A stretch of 64,000 bases of DNA from Prevotellaceae bacterium UBA2744 (GTDB lineage: Bacteria; Bacteroidota; Bacteroidia; Bacteroidales; Bacteroidaceae), in contig DEJQ01000026.1 in NCBI GenBank assembly GCA_002353575.1, positions 80,978-144,977 on the forward strand, read 5' to 3'. The notes beneath the pieces are model-generated. The model was not told where the DNA came from, made no database searches, and saw nothing but the letters and a program-made list of their open reading frames with translations. Positions 52,170 through 59,588 of the stretch are shown here, piece by piece (positions within the stretch are counted from its first letter, which is position 1; every line of letters starts with the position of its first letter). The position numbers and the translations under genes were made by a program.

Positions 52170-52281
52170 AGGAACATGGAACTTCATAAATCGCTTGTGA
52201 ATTTTGCCGCAATCGTATTTTGCAGGGAAAGGTTACTGTTTGGGAATTTTTTTAGTAATTTTGCATTCGAATTACAAAATA

Positions 52282-53199
52282 ATGAAGAAAGCAACAACCA
52301 TAGAGGAACAGATTAAGCGTCTTAGGGACAGGAATGTCACCATCGTGGACGAGGAAAAGGCGAAGGAGAATCTTCTTGATATTGGCTACTATCGTCTGGG
52401 ATTCTACTTTTTCCCTTTTGAGGTCACTTATCCACAACTGAAGAAGCGCGACCACAAGATGAAAGCCGGAACGAGGTTCACGGATGCTGTAGCCCTGTAC
52501 TATTTTGACTTCGACATACGAAACATACTCATGAGGTACATCAGCAGGATAGAAGTGACTTTCCGCACCTATATGACTTATACGCTCAGTAACAGATACA
52601 GGGACGATCCATGTTGGTTTGTCAACCCAAACGTAGTCAATCAGTCCTTCGTGGACAGTTTTGACAGCAGTTGTTATGATGGCATCAGAAAGAACGCGAA
52701 CATCCGTCGCCATCACAAACACTACAAGAACGACAAGTATGCTCCTGCATGGAAGACGCTGGAGTACATGACACTTGGCAGTATGCTGACGCTTTACACC
52801 AGTCTGAAGAGTGTGACCGACAAACGGGACATCTCGCTCTATTTCGGGGTAAACCAGACTGCGGTCTTTGAGAATTATATGGAAACGATACGCTGCATCC
52901 GCAATATCTGTGCGCATGGCTCAGTATTGTATGACTCCAAACTCTTCCAAGAGGTTAAACGAGGCCCTGCCGGAAAGATAGCAGCAGACGAGAAATACAG
53001 GTTAGGCGCAGCCATCAAGGTCATTTCCTTTATGATGGGCAGAATATCAAGCAACAGGCAGCATGACCTCATCATCGAACTCAACAAGGCATACATGACC
53101 TTGAAGAACAAGGGGGCATCATTACAGCAGATTGTTGAGTCAACAACACACATGGCATGGGATTTGGCCTCCATTTCACACCTTCAGACCACAAAATAA
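52282..53199 (+). CDS. Abi_2-family abortive-infection-like protein
   Basis: A 305-residue protein of the Abi_2 (AbiD/AbiF-like) family. The N-terminal IEEQIKRLRDRNVTIVDEE, then LLDIGYYRLGFYFFPF, is typical. R207-N-I-C-A-H212 fits the R-x4-6-H signature of HEPN ribonucleases, and IEVTFRTYMTYTLS precedes it. Such proteins block phage growth, probably by cutting RNA. The start at 52282 (MKKATT) follows from the -7 box at 52256-52263; the longer frame from 52204 would begin upstream of it. It stands alone between relics, as defence genes often do. No antitoxin was seen. Confidence 0.8.
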   Translation: MKKATTIEEQIKRLRDRNVTIVDEEKAKENLLDIGYYRLGFYFFPFEVTYPQLKKRDHKMKAGTRFTDAVALYYFDFDIRNILMRYISRIEVTFRTYMTYTLSNRYRDDPCWFVNPNVVNQSFVDSFDSSCYDGIRKNANIRRHHKHYKNDKYAPAWKTLEYMTLGSMLTLYTSLKSVTDKRDISLYFGVNQTAVFENYMETIRCIRNICAHGSVLYDSKLFQEVKRGPAGKIAADEKYRLGAAIKVISFMMGRISSNRQHDLIIELNKAYMTLKNKGASLQQIVESTTHMAWDLASISHLQTTK

Positions 53200-53239
53200 C
53201 GGAAAAATGAAGGAATCATATAAGAGAAGTTGCATTAAA

Positions 53240-53370
53240 TTTGGTGGATTAGGATAAAATCACTAATTTTGCAGCGTGAAAAAGTGCCAGTGGATGCCTT
53301 TGTCGCACCACTAACACTCTAAAAGGATTAAATGTGGCTCACACCTTAGACGTGTGAGCCACTACCTTTT
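53240..53370 (+). ncRNA. Probable small RNA with promoter and terminator
   Basis: TTTG at 53240-53243 and TAATTTTG at 53264-53271 are 20 bp apart (promoter). About 60 nt later gtggctcacac (53334-53344) pairs perfectly with gtgtgagccac (53352-53362), followed by a T-rich run. The transcript would be near 90 nt. It may encode only a 12-residue peptide from GTG 53277 (MKKCQWMPLSHH), so it is either a small RNA or a leader. The hairpin may also terminate the Abi gene. Confidence 0.5.
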
Positions 53371-53427
53371 TATGCTCTATACGCGTTCCAGGTGCTTTGT
53401 AAGGCACAATCCTCTTAATATCAAAAA

Positions 53428-53455
53428 AGCTCCCTCGCATCACTGTGAGGAAGCT
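53428..53455 (-). terminator. Terminator of the second cassette
   Basis: agctccctcgca (53428-53439) pairs with tgtgaggaagct (53444-53455) with one mismatch and one wobble; the minus strand then has six T's. It follows the structured element, as at 30905-30932. Confidence 0.7.
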
Positions 53456-53473
53456 CAGTACTAACTTTTTCAA

Positions 53474-53544
53474 TTCGCCTGTATCTCACGACACGTCCTA
53501 TGGCGAAATAACTAATCAATTCACTGGCATACGCCAGCTTTATC
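53474..53544 (-). ncRNA. Structured 3' element, copy 2
   Basis: On the minus strand: GATAAAG box, hairpin CTGGC-GTAT-GCCAG (53524-53537), outer stem TTCGCC/GGCGAA (53502-53507 with 53474-53479) enclosing hairpin GTGTC-GTGA-GATAC (53481-53494). It lies between the peptide gene and the terminator, as copy 1 does. Compensatory differences from copy 1 support pairing at the first hairpin and the outer stem. Confidence 0.65.
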
Positions 53545-53591
53545 TTGAAAGCAAAGGGAAGGAATATTGCCCTTCCCCTTGCCGTTATTAT

Positions 53592-53756
53592 TTACCAGAG
53601 TTCGTCGATGTTGATGTAGTCATCTTTGGAATCCATTCCATTTCCTCCTACTGCAGGAGTAGTGTCTTCCAATATAATATTCTCGGATGCAGCAATAATC
53701 TGCTGCAAGTGGAGCTGCATTGTTTCGATGCTTGGTTTGATATATTTTTTCTTCAT
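53592..53756 (-). CDS. 54-residue peptide, MKKxYxxP family, copy 2
   Basis: A short gene 78 bp downstream of the 1371-residue secreted-protein gene. It begins MKKKYIKPSIETMQL, has a hydrophobic-acidic middle (ENIILEDTTP), a Gly-rich stretch and the end YINIDELW. Unlike the other two copies it has no AGGAGG; instead a strong hairpin (53791-53824) separates it from the large gene. Its last residues match copy 3 closely (INID-D/E-LW). No signal peptide. Function unknown. Confidence 0.72.
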   Translation of the reverse strand: MKKKYIKPSIETMQLHLQQIIAASENIILEDTTPAVGGNGMDSKDDYINIDELW

Positions 53757-53790
53757 GACTTTCTTATTATTTAGAATTATACAATGTGTT

Positions 53791-53824
53791 CGCAGGGCAG
53801 AGGCTGTCGCCTCTGCTCCCTGCG
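53791..53824 (-). other. Strong intercistronic hairpin
   Basis: cgcaggg (53791-53797) with ccctgcg (53818-53824) and cagaggc (53798-53804) with gcctctg (53809-53815), loop tgtc, give 14 pairs with a two-base bulge. It stands between the large gene and the peptide gene without a T-run, so a role in mRNA stability or in differing expression is more likely than full termination. Confidence 0.65.
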
Positions 53825-53834
53825 GTTCACAATC

Positions 53835-56800
53835 TTATTTTACAAACACTTTACGTACCTGACCGTCAGCAGTACGAACGATATTCAGGCCCTTCTGCAA
53901 CTGGCTCTGTGGAACACCTGCAGCATTGAAAATCTCTGAATATTCTTCGCTCTGAGCTTCGCCTACAGCATCGATACCAGTAGCTTGATCACCGTCAACT
54001 ACAATATTCAATGCCTTAACACCGCCAGTAGTTACTGTCAGATAAGCACGGTAAGCAGTAGCTGTAAAGTCTGCATCAACTACATAGAACTTTTGCACGT
54101 CACCCTGAGTCTGGAGAACGTAGTTCTTAGTTGTACCGGCACTTGCAGGAATTGTTGCAGCAGTATAAACACCTATCAGACCTTCATCAGTATAAGAATC
54201 AGCAGCAGCGGTACCCCAGCCTTCTAAATCCTTTGAGAAGTTGCTTGCACCGGAATTCTTTATAACGTAAGGAGTGTTAGCCTTTGGAGCACCTTCGATT
54301 GTTTCAATAGTTACATTTCCGTCACCGCTTGTCTTAACGCTGTAGAATGTAATGTCATCGAAACCTGTAGATACATCAGGAGTGAATGGGAAGATGACTG
54401 TACCATACTTACCAGCCTTGGCTGCTACAGTTACAGTTGCCTTGGTCGCCTCAGAAATCGTCCATGATGAAAAATCATTAGCAGTGTACATACCACCACC
54501 ATTAGAACCAACTTTAGAATTACTGTTTTCTGTATTTAACAAATTAAACACATTAGCAGTAGCTGTAGCGACGACTCTGAACTTCAGAGCTTTTTCTGAA
54601 TCTGATGTAGTGCGAATTCTTGCATTTCCTTGACCAGCTTTTGCTTTTTCGCCAGTACAGATATAACGGACATTGCCATCCAGGTCTGTAAAGCTAATAG
54701 TATAATCATTTCCACTAACATTATTTAAGAAGAATGTCTGTGCTTTATAGTCTGCTGCAGTTTGATATGGCAATTCATATCCGCCCTCGTCAGCAGCGCC
54801 TGTTTTTGTAAATGTAAGAGCACCTTTGTCAGCCAAAGTAAGTTTATAGTGAGTACCAACACCAGGAGCATTGAGTGCCTGATTCTGATAGTTGCTGATA
54901 GCTGTAGTCAGTGCTGTAGCCAATGCATTAACCTCACTCGCAGTTGAAGAACTTGTAAATGTATAACCGTCTGCGTTACTCTTTGCCGTTGTATATGCTG
55001 TCCAAAGAGCATCGTTTGTAGTTTCATTGTATTGGAAAACCCCAGTTCCGATGTTTGCTGCGACCTTTGTCAATGTAGCAGCAGCTTTTGCGTCATTAAG
55101 AGCTACAAGAGCCTCCATAAGTTCTACATTATCCGCTGCATCTGTCTGAACAGTTGCATTACAGAATCCCATCCATCGATACTGTGCCGTAGCTTCTGCC
55201 AAAACTCCTACATTAACAGTAGCAGGCTCTGCGAGGGTAAACTTTACATAACGCCATTCCCAACCACGGCCATTATTGCTATTCGCATACAAGGTTTCAT
55301 CTCCTACTGGGTCGCTATAATTCGTATTACCATTTACATCAATTCCTCGTCCAGTATCACCCTTTGGGAAGTCATTTACAGTTCCAAGCAATATTTTATT
55401 ATCTGGGTCTGTAACGTTCTTTACATTCAACGTAATTGTAACATCAGATGCCGCAGTACGTCCAGCAACTTTAAATACATAATTACCTGCAGGCAATGAC
55501 AAATCTTGATCATAAGTTACAATCCAGTTTGGCAGATTATATGCCTTGTCGCCCGCACCTTGTTCAAGATATTTAGAGCTACCTGTACCATCCCAATGCT
55601 GTCCAGACATTTCACCAGCATTGCTACTTGCATTCCATGTACCAAGTTCTACAGCATAAGAATAGTTTGTCTTAACATAGTTGAACTCTGCCACTTTCAA
55701 AGTCTGAATATTAGTCAATGCTGCTGCAGAAGTTGATTCTGACGTAGGTTCATAGCCAGTGGTAGTTACACCAAGCGCAGTTGCCTTACTAATTTCATTT
55801 GCCCACAAATCATAATTTGTTTTTGCAGCCTTGAAGTTGTCAATAGCATCCTGCAAAGTAGTAATGGCATTACTGTATGCAGTAATACCGCTTGGTGACG
55901 CATCCTTTGCGTTGGTCAATTGCGTTCTCTCAACTCCTATTACATTAGCATAAGTTGGGTTTGAGAGTAGGCCATCGGCTTCAGTTTGCATACCGCTGAA
56001 TTGAGTAGCAAGAGCCGAATCATCAGCATAATTCACGTTACGGAACGAAAGCCAACTGATATTACTATTTTCAGCAACCTCGATGGTCACTACCAGATTG
56101 CCCTCACCATCAGCTGTTCCTATTGCCGAGAAATTTCCGATATAGAATTGGGTAGTTCCGAACTGTGCACCAGCACTTATATCAACAGTTTCACCGCTAC
56201 CAACCTTCAATGTCACACCATTGGCAATCTTTGTCTTTTCATTCGTCTGGCGAACTCGACCACGAAGGCTTACAGAATATTCTCGGTCTGCAGTAAGTCC
56301 TGTGATAGTTCCAGTCATAGTCATTGCTCCAAGCACATCTCCATCACCTACATAATACTCGAAGAATGGAGTATGGAAATCAGAACCATCAGTATTTCCT
56401 TCTGTTGACCATGTGTTTATATAAGGTTTAGCGTTTTCGATGGCAGTTTTATCGCCTACTTTCCAAGGAGAAAGCAGGAGAGCTGGCATATTACCTGATA
56501 CATGATCGCCAAAACTAAGAGCATTAGCCTCATCTGTAGTCAGCGTACGATTATCATACTTATTCTTCGGAGTTGTGTAATTTACATTGTAAGCATCGGC
56601 TGTATAGAAGTTTGTACTTGGTAACACATCTTCTATAGCATCAAGATATGATTTAGCATTAGCGTAAGCAGCAATAGAAGCATTAGCAGCGTCAGTAGCA
56701 GCAATCAAAGCATTGATAGCGCCAATAAGTGCAGATGCATCACTTGTATCTACCGTAGTATAGGTCGTTATCGCACCTTGTAGATTTGCCAGATCAGAAG

Positions 56801-57950
56801 GTACCATAGGAGCACTTTGATCTACGGCTTTTGCATTATTCAAAGCATTTGTATATGCTGTATTTAATTCTTCGAGAGATGACGCACCTTCATAATACAG
56901 TTTGAAATTGTCAAAAACAAGCCATGCACTTGCATTATCAGGATCTGCGACACCAATTGTAAGACTTCCATTTGTTACAACAGCCTCTACAGTTAACAAT
57001 GCATAATCGGGATCAGCGGCCATATCATTTTTCACTCTATCAAAATTTCCATTCGTTTTAGCTGTAACCATTGCCTTTGTAGTTGTGCCATTTGTAGATG
57101 CATACAAATAAGCAGATGTAGAACTTGCTGCCTGAAGAGTTACTTTATATGTACCATTAGGAACACTGAGGGTCTGATGCATGTCAAAGTTTCCATAATG
57201 CCAAGCCTCCACAGCTCCATTAAAATTATAGTTACCGCCTGTCTTGGCAGACACAGTCCATCCATAATCTTTGGTCTTAGCAGTATTATTGAAGTCGGGA
57301 TTAAAGATTATAGATGTGATATCTTTAGGATTGCCTTTCGTACCACCTGCACCTAATAACTCAGCATATTTTGCACGAGAGATTGCATATATCTGAAACT
57401 TTTGTCCTTTGTCTGAATTGTTTGCACCGACCTCCTTGCCCGACGTAGGAGTTCCTGACTCGTTATTATATATACCCAAAGGCCTATTATACTTGGTGGA
57501 TGTCATAGTCCAAGCACCATCAGCATACGAAAGACCAAGTCCAGTCCATTCGATAGATTGAGGTTGGTCATTAGTACGCCATCTTAAGTCATTACTACTG
57601 CTAGACCACTCTGTCTGCATCTGAAGATAGGTATAGCTAATATTTCGCATAGAGTAACTTGCGCCATTCGCCTCAAGATACCATACTTTTGTAGCATCTG
57701 TTGCAGGGTCAGCAGATGTTTGATAGAATGCAGCTTTATTTCCTTGTGTAGGACTGTCTGCCAGACCTAACATTAAGTCAGCATCATTAGCAACAAATAC
57801 ATAATAGTTGTTGGCTATTTCGCTTTGTGAAATAGTTGTAATCTTAGTCCAGCCATTTCCAGCAGCTAATAAAGATGTGTCGGCATTAGCTTGCCTTACA
57901 CCGACGACGGACAGCAATACTGCCATCGCCAAAAGTAGTTTTCGTTTCAT
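53835..57950 (-). CDS. Very large secreted surface protein
   Basis: A 1371-residue exported protein. I use ATG 57950 (MKRKLLLAMAVLLSVVG), which gives a normal signal peptide ending in ANA; the frame extends upstream to 58073 without merit. Several beta-sandwich domains that look carbohydrate-binding alternate with Ala-rich helical segments (for example ALINNIQT-like repeats around DASALIGAINALIAATDAAN). The tail IFNAAGVPQSQLQKGLNIV, then RKVFVK, resembles that of the 42637-43929 protein. No catalytic domain was recognised. Likely an adhesin or glycan-binding protein. A long leader with a structured RNA precedes it. Confidence 0.78.
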   Translation of the reverse strand: MKRKLLLAMAVLLSVVGVRQANADTSLLAAGNGWTKITTISQSEIANNYYVFVANDADLMLGLADSPTQGNKAAFYQTSADPATDATKVWYLEANGASYSMRNISYTYLQMQTEWSSSSNDLRWRTNDQPQSIEWTGLGLSYADGAWTMTSTKYNRPLGIYNNESGTPTSGKEVGANNSDKGQKFQIYAISRAKYAELLGAGGTKGNPKDITSIIFNPDFNNTAKTKDYGWTVSAKTGGNYNFNGAVEAWHYGNFDMHQTLSVPNGTYKVTLQAASSTSAYLYASTNGTTTKAMVTAKTNGNFDRVKNDMAADPDYALLTVEAVVTNGSLTIGVADPDNASAWLVFDNFKLYYEGASSLEELNTAYTNALNNAKAVDQSAPMVPSDLANLQGAITTYTTVDTSDASALIGAINALIAATDAANASIAAYANAKSYLDAIEDVLPSTNFYTADAYNVNYTTPKNKYDNRTLTTDEANALSFGDHVSGNMPALLLSPWKVGDKTAIENAKPYINTWSTEGNTDGSDFHTPFFEYYVGDGDVLGAMTMTGTITGLTADREYSVSLRGRVRQTNEKTKIANGVTLKVGSGETVDISAGAQFGTTQFYIGNFSAIGTADGEGNLVVTIEVAENSNISWLSFRNVNYADDSALATQFSGMQTEADGLLSNPTYANVIGVERTQLTNAKDASPSGITAYSNAITTLQDAIDNFKAAKTNYDLWANEISKATALGVTTTGYEPTSESTSAAALTNIQTLKVAEFNYVKTNYSYAVELGTWNASSNAGEMSGQHWDGTGSSKYLEQGAGDKAYNLPNWIVTYDQDLSLPAGNYVFKVAGRTAASDVTITLNVKNVTDPDNKILLGTVNDFPKGDTGRGIDVNGNTNYSDPVGDETLYANSNNGRGWEWRYVKFTLAEPATVNVGVLAEATAQYRWMGFCNATVQTDAADNVELMEALVALNDAKAAATLTKVAANIGTGVFQYNETTNDALWTAYTTAKSNADGYTFTSSSTASEVNALATALTTAISNYQNQALNAPGVGTHYKLTLADKGALTFTKTGAADEGGYELPYQTAADYKAQTFFLNNVSGNDYTISFTDLDGNVRYICTGEKAKAGQGNARIRTTSDSEKALKFRVVATATANVFNLLNTENSNSKVGSNGGGMYTANDFSSWTISEATKATVTVAAKAGKYGTVIFPFTPDVSTGFDDITFYSVKTSGDGNVTIETIEGAPKANTPYVIKNSGASNFSKDLEGWGTAAADSYTDEGLIGVYTAATIPASAGTTKNYVLQTQGDVQKFYVVDADFTATAYRAYLTVTTGGVKALNIVVDGDQATGIDAVGEAQSEEYSEIFNAAGVPQSQLQKGLNIVRTADGQVRKVFVK

Positions 57951-58108
57951 AAAAAAGTTAATAAAAAGGTTAATAATAAAGCTATAATGTAATGTGTATA
58001 GTAATGTTTCGCTGAGGACTGCGGGTGCCTTCAGTCGGTGGAGTACACATTGAATAATTATACAGACACGCATAAAAAAGGCGTAGAACTGCTCTACTTC
58101 TACATCCC

Positions 58109-58232
58109 CTGATTGTGGTCCTAGGAAAACCTGTAACGAAAGATATAGTGATACAACAATCCCACGCTAAAGCGCGGAGAATCACTATGCTATCTTGACG
58201 TTACATCTTGAAATTTCCTAGGTTTCAATCAG
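58109..58232 (-). ncRNA. Conserved structured leader RNA, copy 2
   Basis: A 124-nt homologue of 33837-33961. Minus-strand stems: CTGATTG/CAATCAG (58226-58232 with 58109-58115), CCTAGGAA/TTCCTAGG (58215-58222 with 58120-58127), TGTAACG/CGTTACA (58199-58205 with 58132-58138), ATAGTGAT/ATCACTAT inside, and hairpin CCGCGC-TTTA-GCGTGG (within 58161-58177). Arm sequences differ from copy 1, but pairing is kept. Conserved unpaired parts include AAATTTCAA and TTGTTGTAT. Confidence 0.78.
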
Positions 58233-58312
58233 CAAGAATTAGCATGAGCTTCTCTATTTTAACCCATAAAGTCGCGAACCTGTAGGCATTCTATAATGCG
58301 CATAGTTCGCCA

Positions 58313-58343
58313 CAAATGTACGAAGTTCTGTATTATTAGCAAA
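58313..58343 (-). promoter_or_regulatory. Promoter of the second cassette
   Basis: On the minus strand TTTG (complement of 58340-58343) and TACATTTG (complement of 58313-58320) are 19 bp apart. Start would be near 58306, giving a leader of about 356 nt. Confidence 0.75.
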
Positions 58344-58464
58344 ATTTTTCCCCTTTTTAAATTTTTGCCCTGCTTGGTAAGTATTCAACAGAGAAATAAT
58401 CGTATTTTTGCCCTCGGTAATCAAATATCGTTTGTCATTGTTTAATACAAAAGTTTAAGTTGCC

Positions 58465-59322
58465 ATGACTAAACATTTCACACCATTACTCCTTCTCTGC
58501 TTACTTTCATCTATCACACTATGTACAGCAGCAGAATCTTATAGTAACATTACTCCCAAGGAGTATAGTTCACAAGATGATAACTCATCAAGTCATGCTG
58601 TATTTCCTGGCGGAAGTGAGGCGTTAATTAAGTTTATACAAGATAATCTGAAATATCCTGCTGAGGCAGAAGCAAAGGGTGTTTCCGGCAGAGTTCTTGT
58701 TCAGTTCATTGTCGATAAAGAAGGTGCAATACATGACGCAAAGGTACTACGTCCTGTAAATCCCAGCCTTGATGCAGAAGCACTTCGAGTTATCAACTTA
58801 ATGCCAAACTGGATACCTGCAACACAAAATGGCGAAAAGGTGGATAGTCGTTATACCATTCCTCTGACATTCCGACTTAGACCTACCCGGGCGACTCACA
58901 AAACCACACTAAACGACTCTATTTCAGGGACACCAGCCGATACAACCTTAGTTGACAAATCTGATATAAACAGCCAGAATAAAGGTGAACACAATCCCGA
59001 ATTTCCAGGAGGAAATGCAGCTCTCATGCAATTTTTAATCAATAACGTACAATACCCTGCCGAAGCCCAGGATAATAAAGTAGGCGGTAGAATTATTGTT
59101 CAGTTCGTTGTCGATAAAGAAGGGAATATAACAGACCCGAAAGTTATAAAGGCTGAGTACGTAGGACTTACTCCTAAGATTATAAAAAAGGGCATTGAGA
59201 AAACTCTTGATGCCGAGGCCGTGCGTGTTATCAAATCTATGCCCCAATGGATACCGGGAACGAAAGATGGCAAACGCGTAAATGTCAGATATTCCCTTCC
59301 TATCACCTTCCGCTTAAAGTAG
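58465..59322 (+). CDS. Secreted protein with two TonB C-terminal domains
   Basis: A 285-residue protein with a signal peptide (1-22, ending in CTA) followed by two TonB_C domains: FPGGSEALIKFIQDNLKYP to PLTFRL (about 47-138) and FPGGNAALMQFLINNVQYP to ITFRLK (about 175-285). Each has the YP-A-A and G-R-V-VQF-VDKEG pattern. There is no N-terminal membrane anchor or Pro-rich spacer, so it is not a normal energy-transducing TonB. The second domain has a short insertion (YVGLTPKIIKKGIEK). Role unknown; perhaps binding to TonB boxes or peptidoglycan. Confidence 0.8.
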   Translation: MTKHFTPLLLLCLLSSITLCTAAESYSNITPKEYSSQDDNSSSHAVFPGGSEALIKFIQDNLKYPAEAEAKGVSGRVLVQFIVDKEGAIHDAKVLRPVNPSLDAEALRVINLMPNWIPATQNGEKVDSRYTIPLTFRLRPTRATHKTTLNDSISGTPADTTLVDKSDINSQNKGEHNPEFPGGNAALMQFLINNVQYPAEAQDNKVGGRIIVQFVVDKEGNITDPKVIKAEYVGLTPKIIKKGIEKTLDAEAVRVIKSMPQWIPGTKDGKRVNVRYSLPITFRLK

Positions 59323-59350
59323 CATCAGCCCAATTGCCATATCGAGTATA

Positions 59351-59386
59351 AAGAATCTCCTGCGCAGCCGAGCGCAGGAGATTCTT
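59351..59386. terminator. Bidirectional terminator between TonB-like gene and third cassette
   Basis: aagaatctcctgcgc (59351-59365) pairs perfectly over 15 bp with gcgcaggagattctt (59372-59386). It lies 28 bp after the TonB-like stop and 17 bp after the peptide-gene stop on the other strand. Confidence 0.8.
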
Positions 59387-59403
59387 CTTCTCTTCACGAT
59401 TAT

Positions 59404-59574
59404 TTACCAAAGGTCGTCGATGTTGATTTCATCTTCGGTGCCGAGGATTTTCAATCCGTCGTCTTCTTCCGCCGGAACCGGATCACCGAGTTTCAACAAA
59501 TCGGAACCTTCACAGATTCTTTCCTCCCTTATCTTTACCACCTCTGATTGTGGCTGCATATATATTTTCTTCAT
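59404..59574 (-). CDS. 56-residue peptide, MKKxYxxP family, copy 3
   Basis: A short gene 14 bp downstream of the rhamnogalacturonan lyase gene, on the same strand. It begins MKKIYMQPQSEVVKI, nearly the same as copy 1, followed by REERICEGSDLLKLG, an acidic Pro/Glu/Asp stretch and the end INIDDLW. AGGAGG (complement of 59584-59589) overlaps the lyase stop codon and stands 9-10 nt before the ATG, which suggests coupling. The terminator follows at once, and no structured element is present here. Confidence 0.77.
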   Translation of the reverse strand: MKKIYMQPQSEVVKIREERICEGSDLLKLGDPVPAEEDDGLKILGTEDEINIDDLW

Positions 59575-59588
59575 AATGTTCTTCCTCC

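Larger units (their letters stand above)
51722..52281. other. Gene-poor gap with remnants
   Basis: The 560-bp stretch has no intact gene. It holds an inverted repeat after DUF2264 (51750-51793), an orphan copy of the structured 3' element (51923-51993), a fragment of a nuclease-like gene (52092-52169) and a -7 box TAATTTTG at 52256-52263 for the Abi gene, whose TTTG at 52239 is too close for the usual spacing. The mixture of relics suggests past insertion or deletion. Confidence 0.6.
57951..58464. promoter_or_regulatory. Divergent leader region
   Basis: The 514-bp gap carries on the minus strand, right to left: promoter 58313-58343, an early hairpin gcgaac/gttcgc (58275-58310 region) with gcatt/aatgc inside, the structured RNA (58109-58232), a 6-bp hairpin (58083-58103) followed by six T's (58074-58079), and about 120 nt to the ATG. 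On the plus strand a -7 box TATTTTTG (58403-58410) without a matched -33 probably serves the TonB-like gene. Confidence 0.6.

Noticed and set aside
52204..52281. Upstream extension of the Abi gene
   Set aside because: The -7 box at 52256-52263 lies inside it, so the ATG at 52282 is the first one transcribed.
57951..58073. Upstream extension of the 1371-residue secreted protein
   Set aside because: The signal peptide starts at 57950; the extension is rich in Cys/His/Leu and covers the leader's T6 run.
58465..59322. Assignment as energy transducer TonB
   Set aside because: No N-terminal membrane anchor and no Pro-rich spacer; only the C-terminal domain is present, twice.
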